A DNA stretch of 35,666 bases, taken from NCBI GenBank assembly GCA_964588305.1, contig CAZPOP010000026.1, forward strand, positions 1 through 35,666, in the 5' to 3' direction. Of the stretch, positions 24,294 through 30,760 are shown piece by piece. The first letter of the stretch is position 1, and each line of letters opens with the position of its first letter. Source of the stretch: SM1-73 sp964588305 (GTDB lineage: Bacteria > Zixibacteria > MSB-5A5 > SM1-73). Made by a program: the position numbers and the translations under genes. The notes under the pieces were generated by a model. The model was not told where the DNA came from. It ran no database searches and was given only the letters and a program-made list of their open reading frames with translations.

Positions 24294-24320
24294 ACCAGCG
24301 CCTAACTTAAGTTAGGTGCT
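24294..24320. repeat. CTAACTTAAGTTAG palindrome, upstream side of the transposase
   Basis: The perfect 14-bp core lies at 24302-24315, with flanks CAGCGC on the left and GTGCTG on the right that pair with one G-T wobble. The flanks differ from the copy at 23746 (GCGC/GTGC instead of GAAC/GTTC), but both keep complementarity. Confidence 0.9.
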
Positions 24321-24346
24321 GTCCTTCTTCTCTCATCCTTCATTCG

Positions 24347-24449
24347 TTATTGCTTATCATTTCTCATCTGTTCAATCTGTTCGGAAATCCTCTCAATATT
24401 CCCTTTCGCCATCCCAATCTCCTTCGGCATCCCTATTTTTCCAACCAAT
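24347..24449 (-). pseudogene. Second TPR gene remnant
   Basis: The minus strand reads LVGKIGMPKEIGMAKGNIER then ISEQIEQMRNDKQ and a stop. This matches the end of the other TPR genes (KLAGQEHMEMVKRNIERVSQ and RLDDPQRMETVKRNI). Its upstream edge is the GGACAGCC hairpin repeat at 24450-24476, where the rest of the gene has been lost. It is the tail of a different copy from the remnant at 23528-23745. Confidence 0.65.
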
Positions 24450-24476
24450 GTAGGGACAGCCCTTGTGGCTGTCCTC
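24450..24476. repeat. GGACAGCC hairpin repeat (family E)
   Basis: GTAGGGACAGCC, CTTGT loop, GGCTGTCC. Arms are 24454-24461 and 24467-24474. It sits exactly where the second TPR remnant begins, eight bases after the stop of the intact TPR gene. Confidence 0.75.
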
Positions 24477-24483
24477 GTTCTGG

Positions 24484-25653
24484 TTATTTTTTCCGTCCTT
24501 TCTTCTTTTCCTCAACCATTTTAAGGTTTCTTAAAATTTGCTCCACCTCCGGTCGCATCCCTATCTCTTCAAATATCTTAAGAGCCTCCTTTAGATACTT
24601 CAAAGCTTGATCCAGATCACCTTTAAGATAATAAACATTACCGATGTTGCCCAATTGATTTGCTTCACCCTCCCTGAAACCTATCTCCTTATGAATCTTC
24701 AAAGCGTCCTGATGATACTTCAAAGCCTGATCCGGATCACCTTTAGCTTGATACATCAGACCGATGTTGCCCAAATCACTTGCCTCACCCTCTCTGAAAC
24801 CTATATCCTTATGAATCTTCAAAGCCTCCTCATGATACTTCAAAGCCCGATCTAGATCACCTTTAAGATGATAGACATTACCGATGTTGCCCAATTGATT
24901 TGCCTCATACTGCCTGAGGCCTGTCTCCTTCTGAATCTTTAAGGCATCCTGTAGATACTTCAGCGCCTGATCCAGATCACCTCTATCTTGATAGATCAGA
25001 CCCATGTTGCCCAAATGTTTTGCTTCTCCCTCCCTGTAACCTATCTCCTTATCAATCCTCAAAGCCTCCTGATGATACTTCAAAGCCTCATGCAGATCAC
25101 CTTTATCCTGATAGATCAGACCGATGTTGCCTGAAGCGGCGGCTTTTCCCTCATCATCTTTTGCTCTCTCTGCAAAGCTAAGAGCTTGTTTATAACTACC
25201 CAAAGCTTCCTCAAGTTTGCTTTGACCATAGAACGAATTGCCAATTTGAAGGTGCAAAACGCCGGTTTCACTTTCCTTAATATCTTTTAGTCCTAAAGCA
25301 CCGATGAAGGCTTTAATAGCCTTATCATATTCAAAATTCTTCTTATATTTTAGCCCTTTAGCAAAGAGAGTTGCCAAATTTATGTTCTTGGTTTGAGGTA
25401 TGCCATCCACCCAGCTCGAAGCGCCTGTTGGCTCAATCCGCTTGTCCAATTCCTCTGCGATTACCTCTCTCAATTCCTGCTTGATCCCACTCGGTTTCAG
25501 AATCTCCAGTATGAGTTTAATCGCACCGAGGAATGTAATAAGAGCTATTGCCAACGCATATGTAGATTGCTCTTTGAAGCTGACATAACAACTAAAGCCC
25601 AAAATCAATAAGTCAACAATAAAAATGACAATAATCCAAGTTTTCTTACGCAT
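24484..25653 (-). CDS. Membrane-anchored TPR protein with near-identical tandem repeats
   Basis: A 389-residue protein. Two hydrophobic helices near residues 5-50 form an N-terminal anchor. A short linker (SSWVDGIPQTKN) leads to about seven TPR units of 40 residues, the last five in the pattern GDLDQALKY-EALKI-KEIGFREGE-LGNIG. The family is TPR_12/Nphp3-like and acts as a protein-binding scaffold; the partner is unknown. The frame opens at a GTG at 25695 inside a palindrome cluster. The ATG at 25651-25653, next to MRKKTWIIVIFIV, is preferred because the membrane helix starts there. It lies in a cluster with another intact TPR gene and two TPR remnants. Confidence 0.87.
   Translation of the reverse strand: MRKKTWIIVIFIVDLLILGFSCYVSFKEQSTYALAIALITFLGAIKLILEILKPSGIKQELREVIAEELDKRIEPTGASSWVDGIPQTKNINLATLFAKGLKYKKNFEYDKAIKAFIGALGLKDIKESETGVLHLQIGNSFYGQSKLEEALGSYKQALSFAERAKDDEGKAAASGNIGLIYQDKGDLHEALKYHQEALRIDKEIGYREGEAKHLGNMGLIYQDRGDLDQALKYLQDALKIQKETGLRQYEANQLGNIGNVYHLKGDLDRALKYHEEALKIHKDIGFREGEASDLGNIGLMYQAKGDPDQALKYHQDALKIHKEIGFREGEANQLGNIGNVYYLKGDLDQALKYLKEALKIFEEIGMRPEVEQILRNLKMVEEKKKGRKK
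24601..25140 (-). repeat. Tandem 120-bp TPR-coding units
   Basis: Four and a half units start at 24601, 24721, 24841, 24961 and 25081, each exactly 120 bp and in register. Similarity is obvious at DNA level. Units 1 and 3 share AACATTACCGATGTTGCCCA (or one base different); units 2 and 4 share ATCAGACC(G/C)ATGTTGCCCA. The unit of duplication was therefore probably 240 bp. Confidence 0.9.
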
Positions 25654-25673
25654 CTCATCAAAGCCATTTGTGC

Positions 25674-25860
25674 CCGCTAGGGCCCGTGCCCTCACGGGAA
25701 ACAGCGGTTTTTCCGTCAGCCAGTCCTACTCGTTGTAGCGGGGTACCCCTACCCCGCTACGTTTTTGAAGTTGGTTCGGGAATTGGAATTCCCGAACCAC
25801 TTTCACCCGTTGGATCGGGGTAGGTACCCTTACCCCGATCCTCTCTAATCAGGTCAAGAC
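25674..25860. repeat. Cluster of adjoining palindromes (mosaic element)
   Basis: At least four stems lie end to end. GGGCCCGTGCCC-type bases are near 25680. GTAGCGGGGT (25735-25744) pairs with ACCCCGCTAC (25751-25760). The family D palindrome is at 25772-25800. GGATCGGGGTA (25812-25822) pairs with TACCCCGATCC (25831-25841). The second and fourth share a CGGGGT...ACCCCG design. This is like the mosaic REP clusters of enterobacteria. It separates two TPR genes. Confidence 0.8.
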
Positions 25861-25886
25861 CAGCGCCTAACTTAAGTTAGGTGCTG
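25861..25886. repeat. CTAACTTAAGTTAG palindrome at the end of a TPR gene
   Basis: The 14-bp core is at 25867-25880 with CAGCGC/GTGCTG flanks, like the copy at 24294. The TAG stop of the TPR gene is the core's own edge at 25867-25869. Confidence 0.9.
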
Positions 25887-26613
25887 GCTTTCCTTCCAAC
25901 TCCCTGATATTCCGTTTCACTGTCTCCATACGCTGGGGGTCGTCTAATCTCTCGAAAATCAAAAGAGAACCATTATAACATTTCAAAGCACTTTCCGAAT
26001 CCCCACTGGCCTCATAAGTCAGCGCCAAGCTGTTCAGATCGATGGCTTCGCCGTTTGGGTAATTCAGTTCCCGGTCAAGTTCAATTGCCCTCCGATAATT
26101 GTTTATTGCCTGGTTGTATTCTCCGTTCGCGGCATAGACCAATCCCAAATTCACCAAACACGCCAACCTTCCTCTTTTTCCTCTTGAATCATCCAAAAGA
26201 CCCAACGCTCTTTCGTAGTGGCTTTTTGCCGGGCCCAATTTATCTACCGCGAAATGACAATTCCCGATAGTCACCAACAGACCTGCTTTCTGGATTGGGG
26301 TCACAGCTTCATGCAGACATTTCTCACAGGTTCTGATCGCTTTGAGAAATCTCCTTTTCCGTCTAAAATGCATTGTCTGTTCAAAAAGCTCCTTTAATTT
26401 CCCGTTAGTCGCCTGCCCAAGATCAGCATAATACTCGGCAGCCTTGTTTGCAGAGAATACCAGTGTTTCATTTCCGCCCGGAGCCTGAGACTCGTCGGTT
26501 CCACCTGGCGCTTTTCTTCGCAGCCGTTTCAATAGACTGAATAGTGCGAACAGAACTGCAATGATGCTCGAAAAAATCAGCAGGAAAAAAACTACAAGAA
26601 AAACTGTTTTCAT
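25867..26613 (-). CDS. Membrane-anchored TPR protein
   Basis: A 248-residue protein with an N-terminal membrane helix (VFLVVFFLLIFSSIIAVLFA), a basic stop-transfer stretch, a flexible segment with two APGG motifs, then about four TPR units (residues 80-230). Units include LVTIGNCHFAVDKLGPAKSH and LVNLGLVYAANGEYNQAINN. It is probably a cytoplasmic-facing scaffold; the partner is unknown. The last residues (KPAPNLS) and the TAG stop are encoded by the CTAACTTAAGTTAG palindrome, so the original C-terminus (compare VKRNIERVSQQ in the remnant) has been replaced or clipped. Confidence 0.85.
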   Translation of the reverse strand: MKTVFLVVFFLLIFSSIIAVLFALFSLLKRLRRKAPGGTDESQAPGGNETLVFSANKAAEYYADLGQATNGKLKELFEQTMHFRRKRRFLKAIRTCEKCLHEAVTPIQKAGLLVTIGNCHFAVDKLGPAKSHYERALGLLDDSRGKRGRLACLVNLGLVYAANGEYNQAINNYRRAIELDRELNYPNGEAIDLNSLALTYEASGDSESALKCYNGSLLIFERLDDPQRMETVKRNIRELEGKPAPNLS

Positions 26614-26633
26614 TCAATTGACCCAGTTGGAGT

Positions 26634-26651
26634 GCAAAGCTTCAGCTTTGC
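26634..26651. repeat. AAGCT hairpin repeat, copy 3
   Basis: GCAAAGCTTCAGCTTTGC. Outer bases differ from copies 1 and 2 (GCA/TGC instead of GTC/GAC), but pairing is retained. Confidence 0.6.
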
Positions 26652-26846
26652 CCACGAATACAAGCCACTACTCGTCGTACGGGGTGCCCTTGGGCCTTCG
26701 GCCTCAGGGCAAGCCGTTACCCGGCCACTTCTTAGCTCTCAGTCATGTACCGTCGCAACCCTGTCTACCCTAAACATACCTCGTTGGTAACTGACGCCCC
26801 GTCCGTTACTATTCTCCTCAGATACTTTTGTTTCTCTCCCGCGTTT

Positions 26847-26971
26847 CCCCCTCTCCACAAGTGCGGTTCGACTTCGCTCCCTTCGACCTTGCTCAGGGAC
26901 AGTGAGCCAAGCCGAACTGTCACCGTCCTGAGCCTGCCGAAGGATGGAGAGGGGGACTAAGGGGGTGAGGT
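26847..26971 (+). repeat. Family A repeat interrupted by an 81-bp element in its loop
   Basis: The left arm CCCCCTCTCCACAAGTG ends at 26863, and the right arm TGGAGAGGGGG plus tail GGGGGTGAGGT resumes at 26945. Removing 26864-26944 restores a normal 44-bp copy like the one at 9225. The 81-bp insert has its own dyads (GGTTCG...CGAAC, and GCTCAGGGACAGTGAGC) and belongs to a different repeat type. Confidence 0.85.
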
Positions 26972-27138
26972 TTCTGTTGAAAAACCGTTCATCAAAATCA
27001 CTACAACTCCGATGGTGATTCAAATAGGGTGCCTGTATATGGGAGACCAAATTATGAACTTTAACCGTGGTGGAAGAAACCGAACCATTGAACACTTAGA
27101 CTTTTGAACCTTTTAACCATGAAAAAAAAGATGAAAAA

Positions 27139-27183
27139 GACCATCAGAACCGTCAGAACCGTCAGAACCATCAGAAACGCCAG
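27139..27183. repeat. 9-bp tandem repeat, five units
   Basis: The unit is AACC(G/A)TCAG, with the first and last copies imperfect. It starts four bases beyond the rpiB stop on its downstream side. The array is too short to judge variability from one genome. Confidence 0.8.
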
Positions 27184-27186
27184 TCC

Positions 27187-27636
27187 TCAGTGATTCGTCA
27201 TTTCCTCAAACGCCATGATTTTGTCTATTCGAGGTTTGTGTCTACCTCCTTCGAATTCTGTGGCCAGCCAGACGTCCACAATCTTTTTGGCTTGTTCTTC
27301 TGAGACGAATTTGGCGGCTAAGGCGAGCACGTTAGCGTTATTATGTGCTCTTGTCAATCTTGCCAGTTCTTCATTCAGGCATAGGGCCGATCTTATCCCT
27401 TTGACCTTATTGGCCACCATGTTCATGCCATTGCCGGTCCAGCAAAACGTGATTCCGAAATCAGATTGACCTTTGGCAACCGATTCGGCCACCTTGAAGC
27501 CGAAGTCAGGATAGTCAACCGATTGGGTCGAGTCGGTGCCGAAGTCGGTCACCTGATGCCCCAAATCCACAAGATACTTTTTTATCTTTTCTTTTAGTTC
27601 AAAACCTCTGTGGTCAGCTCCAAGTGAAATCCTCAT
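27187..27636 (-). CDS. rpiB: Ribose-5-phosphate isomerase B (RpiB/LacAB family)
   Basis: A 149-residue isomerase that interconverts ribose-5-phosphate and ribulose-5-phosphate in the cytoplasm. Features include the N-terminal GADHRGFELKE, VDYPDFG, the catalytic base C65 in GITFCWTGNGMNMVANKVKG, the proton-shuttle H98 in RAHNNAN, and the phosphate-binding GGRHKPRIDKI. The sugar-specificity loop reads WTGNG where most RpiB have GTGIG, and NNAN where most have NDAN. This mild variation could indicate a related aldose phosphate substrate. It is the last gene of a minus-strand group with the phosphate acyltransferase and ilvE genes, about 125 bp after the preceding stop. Confidence 0.93.
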   Translation of the reverse strand: MRISLGADHRGFELKEKIKKYLVDLGHQVTDFGTDSTQSVDYPDFGFKVAESVAKGQSDFGITFCWTGNGMNMVANKVKGIRSALCLNEELARLTRAHNNANVLALAAKFVSEEQAKKIVDVWLATEFEGGRHKPRIDKIMAFEEMTNH

Positions 27637-27761
27637 TTTAACATCCTTTCATATGTTCTTAATTCTGATCTGCTAAGAGGTGGGGATCCAACGCTTGTGA
27701 AGCATCTTGACTATTGCGCCATGCCGAAATCTTCTTCACTCTTGCCCCATGAAATTTGATC

Positions 27762-28673
27762 CTAGCAAACGGCCGCTCCTAAGGCCATGGAATAAAGCTT
27801 CATAGCAGCCGTGTCGGAGCGGGAGAGCAGAACGATGGGCGCCCCTCCTCCCGTCACGATGCCGCCAACCTTAGCCTTTGCCAGATATATCAGGGCCTTG
27901 ACGAATATGTTACCTGCAGAAATGTTGGGGACCAAGAATATGTCGGTATCTCCGGACACCGGGGAGACTATGCCTTTCATCCTCGCCGCTTGCGAGTCGA
28001 TGGCAACATCAAAGGCCACCGGGCCGTCGATTGTTACGTTCTTGATGTCTCCTCTTTCAGCCATCTTGACTAAGACTGCGGCATCCAACGTTTCCTGCAT
28101 CTCCGGATTCACAAGCTCGACAGCAGTCAGGCAGGAAACCTTTGGCTCCTCTATTCCCAATTTCTTTGCCACGTCGACTGCATTTTCCAAGATGCCGACT
28201 TTTTTGTTGACATCCGGGTTTATGTTCATTCCGCCGTCAGTGACCAGCATCAATTTGTGGTAGTTCTCAACCTCCACCACCGCCACATGGCTCAAGAGCC
28301 TTCCACTGCGTAAGCCTGTCTCCATGTCCAACACTGCCTTGAGCAGAGTCGAGGTGTCCACCTTGCCCTTCATCAGCATATCGGCCTTTTTGTGCTTTAC
28401 TAATTCGACGGCAAGCTGGCTGGTGAGCTTCGGACCTTTGGCATCGATGATTTCCACTTTTCCCAAATCGAATTTCAACTTTTCACAAAGGCCTTTTATT
28501 TTTTCGCCATCCCCGACCAGCACAGCGTGGATAATATCCTCCTCGGTTGCTCGCTTGGCTGCTTCTACGATCTCCTCTCCTTCGGCAGAAGCAATCGCCA
28601 ATCTCTTTTTCTCTTTGGACTTGACGAACGAGAATAATTGATCAAAGCTTTCAATTCTTTTTTCCACGGACAT
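27762..28673 (-). CDS. ptb: Phosphate butyryl/acetyltransferase family protein (first paralogue)
   Basis: A 303-residue PTA/PTB-family enzyme that exchanges CoA and phosphate on short acyl groups (acyl-CoA + Pi to acyl-phosphate + CoA). Family segments present include ADMLMKGKVDTSTLLKAVLD, SHVAVVEVENY, LMLVTDGGMNINPD, TIDGPVAFDVAID and VPNISAGNIFVKALIYLAKA. The length fits phosphotransbutyrylase rather than the longer Pta. It lies 45 bp downstream of ilvE on the same strand. This suggests branched-chain or butyryl-type acyl-CoA as substrate, though acetyl-CoA remains possible. No butyrate kinase gene is in the window. A close paralogue lies on the other side of ilvE. Confidence 0.85.
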   Translation of the reverse strand: MSVEKRIESFDQLFSFVKSKEKKRLAIASAEGEEIVEAAKRATEEDIIHAVLVGDGEKIKGLCEKLKFDLGKVEIIDAKGPKLTSQLAVELVKHKKADMLMKGKVDTSTLLKAVLDMETGLRSGRLLSHVAVVEVENYHKLMLVTDGGMNINPDVNKKVGILENAVDVAKKLGIEEPKVSCLTAVELVNPEMQETLDAAVLVKMAERGDIKNVTIDGPVAFDVAIDSQAARMKGIVSPVSGDTDIFLVPNISAGNIFVKALIYLAKAKVGGIVTGGGAPIVLLSRSDTAAMKLYSMALGAAVC

Positions 28674-28718
28674 ACCTTGGGTTTCCCTTCCTGAATCTTA
28701 ATGTGGAGATTCGTTCTC

Positions 28719-29642
28719 CTACTTTAAGTAAGTCAGCCAGCCGTACTTGTCTTCCGCCTCACCCGATACGATCTCAAAGAATCTCTCCTGTAGTTTCTTG
28801 GTGATTGGTCCTCTGGTTCCGGTTCCTACTGGGATTCTGTCTATTGAGCTGATGGGGGTTATCTCCGCCGCACTGCCGGTGAAGAAAACCTCGTCAGCAA
28901 TATACAGAGCTTCTCGAGGGATACTCTCCTCGATGACTTTTATCCCCATCTCCTGTGCCAGCACGATCACGGTATTTCTGACAATTCCCGGCAAGATGGA
29001 GGAACTGAAAGAGGGGGTGATCAAAGCTCCGTCTCTTACTATGAATACGTTCTCCCCGCTTCCCTCGCTGACATAGCCATAAACGTCCAGAGCTATTCCT
29101 TCCACGTAGCCGTGCTCTTTGGCCTCGAGCTTGATGAGTTGCGCATTCATATAATTGGCTCCAGACTTGGCCATGTCGGGCATGGTGTTGGGAGCCATCC
29201 TGTTCCACGAGGAGACACACACCGGCACCCCTTTTTCCAAAGCTCCTGGTCCCAGATACGCCCCCCATCTCCAAACCGCAATGCACACGTCCACCGGGCA
29301 ACCGGTGGGATCCACGCCCAATTGGTCATATCCCCGATATACCACTGGCCTGATATAACATCCATCCAGCTTGTTGATCTTTATCAGGTCAATGATGGCC
29401 TGATTGATCTCTTCCTTGGTGTAAGGGATTTTCATTCGATAGATCTTGCAGGAGTTGAACAGTCTATCCGTATGCGCCTGCAACCTGAAGATGGCAGGCC
29501 CTTTCTTCGTCTGGTAACATCGCTCCCCCTCAAAAAGACTGGAACCATAATGGATAACATGTGAGAGCACATGGATCTTGGCATCATCCCAGTTAACCAA
29601 CTTTCCGTTCATCCAGATTTTTTCAACCTTTTCGAAAGGCAT
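28719..29642 (-). CDS. ilvE: Branched-chain amino-acid aminotransferase
   Basis: A 307-residue fold-type IV PLP aminotransferase acting on leucine, isoleucine and valine with 2-oxoglutarate. Family marks are MNGKLVNWDDAKIHVLSH, HYGSSLFEGERCY, the PLP lysine K159 in MAKSGANYMN, ALDVYGYVSEGSGENVF, LPGIVRNTVI and TGSAAEITPI. Length and order are standard. AAGGAGG lies just before the ATG. It is flanked by two phosphate acyltransferase genes in the same direction. This fits amino-acid catabolism to acyl-phosphates as well as biosynthesis. No other ilv or leu gene is in the window. Confidence 0.96.
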   Translation of the reverse strand: MPFEKVEKIWMNGKLVNWDDAKIHVLSHVIHYGSSLFEGERCYQTKKGPAIFRLQAHTDRLFNSCKIYRMKIPYTKEEINQAIIDLIKINKLDGCYIRPVVYRGYDQLGVDPTGCPVDVCIAVWRWGAYLGPGALEKGVPVCVSSWNRMAPNTMPDMAKSGANYMNAQLIKLEAKEHGYVEGIALDVYGYVSEGSGENVFIVRDGALITPSFSSSILPGIVRNTVIVLAQEMGIKVIEESIPREALYIADEVFFTGSAAEITPISSIDRIPVGTGTRGPITKKLQERFFEIVSGEAEDKYGWLTYLK

Positions 29643-29668
29643 AATTCCTCCTTAGCCAAATTCCAATC

Positions 29669-29691
29669 CAGTACCTAACTTGAGTTAGGTG
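29669..29691. repeat. CTAACTTGAGTTAG palindrome, solitary copy
   Basis: It has CCAGTAC, then CTAACTTGAGTTAG at 29675-29688, then GTG. One central base breaks the perfect palindrome of the other copies. It lies upstream of ilvE, between it and the second phosphate acyltransferase gene, so transcripts would carry it in a leader. Confidence 0.75.
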
Positions 29692-29718
29692 TTGATCTTT
29701 GACCCTTGTAGCCTGACC

Positions 29719-30621
29719 CTATTCTTCACAACTTGCCACTCCAAGTGCTATGGACATCAATTTCGTATCATGGGAATCCGCACGGGACGTCAGGATCACC
29801 GGAACCTTGGTCCCGGCTACAATGGCCCCACACTTCGCCTGCGCGAACTCGATTAGGGTTTTGTAGATCACGTTGCCGGTCTCGATATCGGGACAGAGTA
29901 TTATGTCTGCTTTTCCTGCAACCGGGCTTCTAACTCCCTTTATTTCAGCGCACTTTTGAGAGACCGCGTTGTCCAAACCCAAAGGACCATCCACGACGGC
30001 ACCCTTGATCTGACCACGCTGTGCCATCTTGGAAAGACAGGCACAGTCCACCGTGGCCGGCATCTTTCCCGGATAGACTTTCTCCACCGCAGCTATGCAT
30101 GCAACCAGGGGAGTCTCCACACCCAGAGAATGCGAGATGTCCACAGCGTTCTGGATTATTTGAGCTTTTTCCGTCAGGTTGGGAGAGATGTTTATGGCCG
30201 CATCCGTAATCATCAAAAGTTTGGGATATGCGGGAATTTCAAATGTTGCCACATGGCTCAAAAGCCTGCCCGTGCCCAACCCTGTTTCTTTGTCCAAGAT
30301 TGCCTTCATGAAAGCAGCTGTCCCGACCAAACCCTTCATCAAAAGATCGGCTTTTCCTTTGTTTATCAGTTCGCAACATTTGAGGGAAGCTTGAAATTCG
30401 TCGGTTTCCTCTTCGACTTCAAATCTCTCCAAGTCGATTTTGTTTTTCACAGCCAGTTCTTCGATCTTCTCTTTAGCCCCCACCAAGACCCCTTCCGCGA
30501 TCCCTTCTTTTCGGGCTTGTTCCAGAGCCAGGAGAACCTCTTCATCCTGCGCCGAAGCCACGGCCACCCTCTTGGGTCCGATCTCTTTTGCCCGCGTCAG
30601 AATGTCTGTTAATGATTTCAT
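29719..30621 (-). CDS. ptb: Phosphate butyryl/acetyltransferase family protein (second paralogue)
   Basis: A PTA/PTB-family protein of 300 residues from the ATG at 30621 (a GTG two codons earlier is an alternative; neither has a strong ribosome site). It matches the paralogue at 27762-28673 along its length: ADLLMKGLVGTAAFMKAILD, SHVATFEIPAY, LLMITDAAINISPN, VVDGPLGLDNAVS and CPDIETGNVIYKTLIEFAQA. The substrate loops differ (AAIN for GGMN), so the two may prefer different acyl chains. It is the first gene of the minus-strand group with ilvE. It diverges from the zinc-ribbon gene, whose consensus promoter lies in the gap. Confidence 0.85.
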   Translation of the reverse strand: MKSLTDILTRAKEIGPKRVAVASAQDEEVLLALEQARKEGIAEGVLVGAKEKIEELAVKNKIDLERFEVEEETDEFQASLKCCELINKGKADLLMKGLVGTAAFMKAILDKETGLGTGRLLSHVATFEIPAYPKLLMITDAAINISPNLTEKAQIIQNAVDISHSLGVETPLVACIAAVEKVYPGKMPATVDCACLSKMAQRGQIKGAVVDGPLGLDNAVSQKCAEIKGVRSPVAGKADIILCPDIETGNVIYKTLIEFAQAKCGAIVAGTKVPVILTSRADSHDTKLMSIALGVASCEE

Positions 30622-30669
30622 TTGCACGCAAACCGTCCGAAATAGATAAAGGATATCTCAGTTTCGTCC

Positions 30670-30697
30670 TTGACAGTCCGTCAAAGACTCGTATAAT
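30670..30697 (+). promoter_or_regulatory. Consensus sigma-70-type promoter for the zinc-ribbon membrane gene
   Basis: A perfect TTGACA (30670-30675) and a perfect TATAAT (30692-30697) with a 16-bp spacer. Transcription would start near 30704, about 57 bases before the ATG at 30761. It is the best promoter match seen in the window. Confidence 0.8.
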
Positions 30698-30760
30698 ATA
30701 AAGGGAAAACGCGAACAGCGCAAGGGAATAAAGAGGGATGGACGATTCGCGGAGATTCAA

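Larger units (their letters stand above)
23746..24320 (-). mobile_element. IS200/RAYT-like unit: Y1 transposase between CTAACTTAAGTTAG palindromes
   Basis: A Y1 transposase gene is bounded by copies of the same palindrome: 23746-23777 plus an adjoining half copy to 23796 on one side, and 24294-24320 on the other. Further copies without a transposase lie at 25861-25886 and 29669-29691. This layout is that of IS200-type elements or of REP-associated tyrosine transposases (RAYTs) with scattered REP palindromes. TPR-gene remnants lie on both sides. The exact ends cannot be set without an empty site. Confidence 0.65.
26614..27186. other. Repeat-filled gap upstream of the TPR cluster
   Basis: No credible gene in about 570 bp. 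It holds an AAGCT hairpin (26634-26651), a nested GTGCCCT/AGGGCA hairpin around GGCCTTCGGCC near 26685-26711, the interrupted family A repeat (26847-26971) and a 9-bp tandem repeat (27139-27183). The open frame at 26739-27095 on the minus strand is composed of these repeats. Confidence 0.6.

Noticed and set aside
24601..25140. Regular 120-bp spacing considered as a CRISPR-like array
   Set aside because: The units are contiguous coding repeats of TPR motifs in one frame, with no short direct repeat and unique spacer pattern.
26739..27095. Minus-strand frame of 118 codons
   Set aside because: It is translated repeat sequence (the interrupted family A copy and its 81-bp insert). Openness comes from the GC-rich arms.
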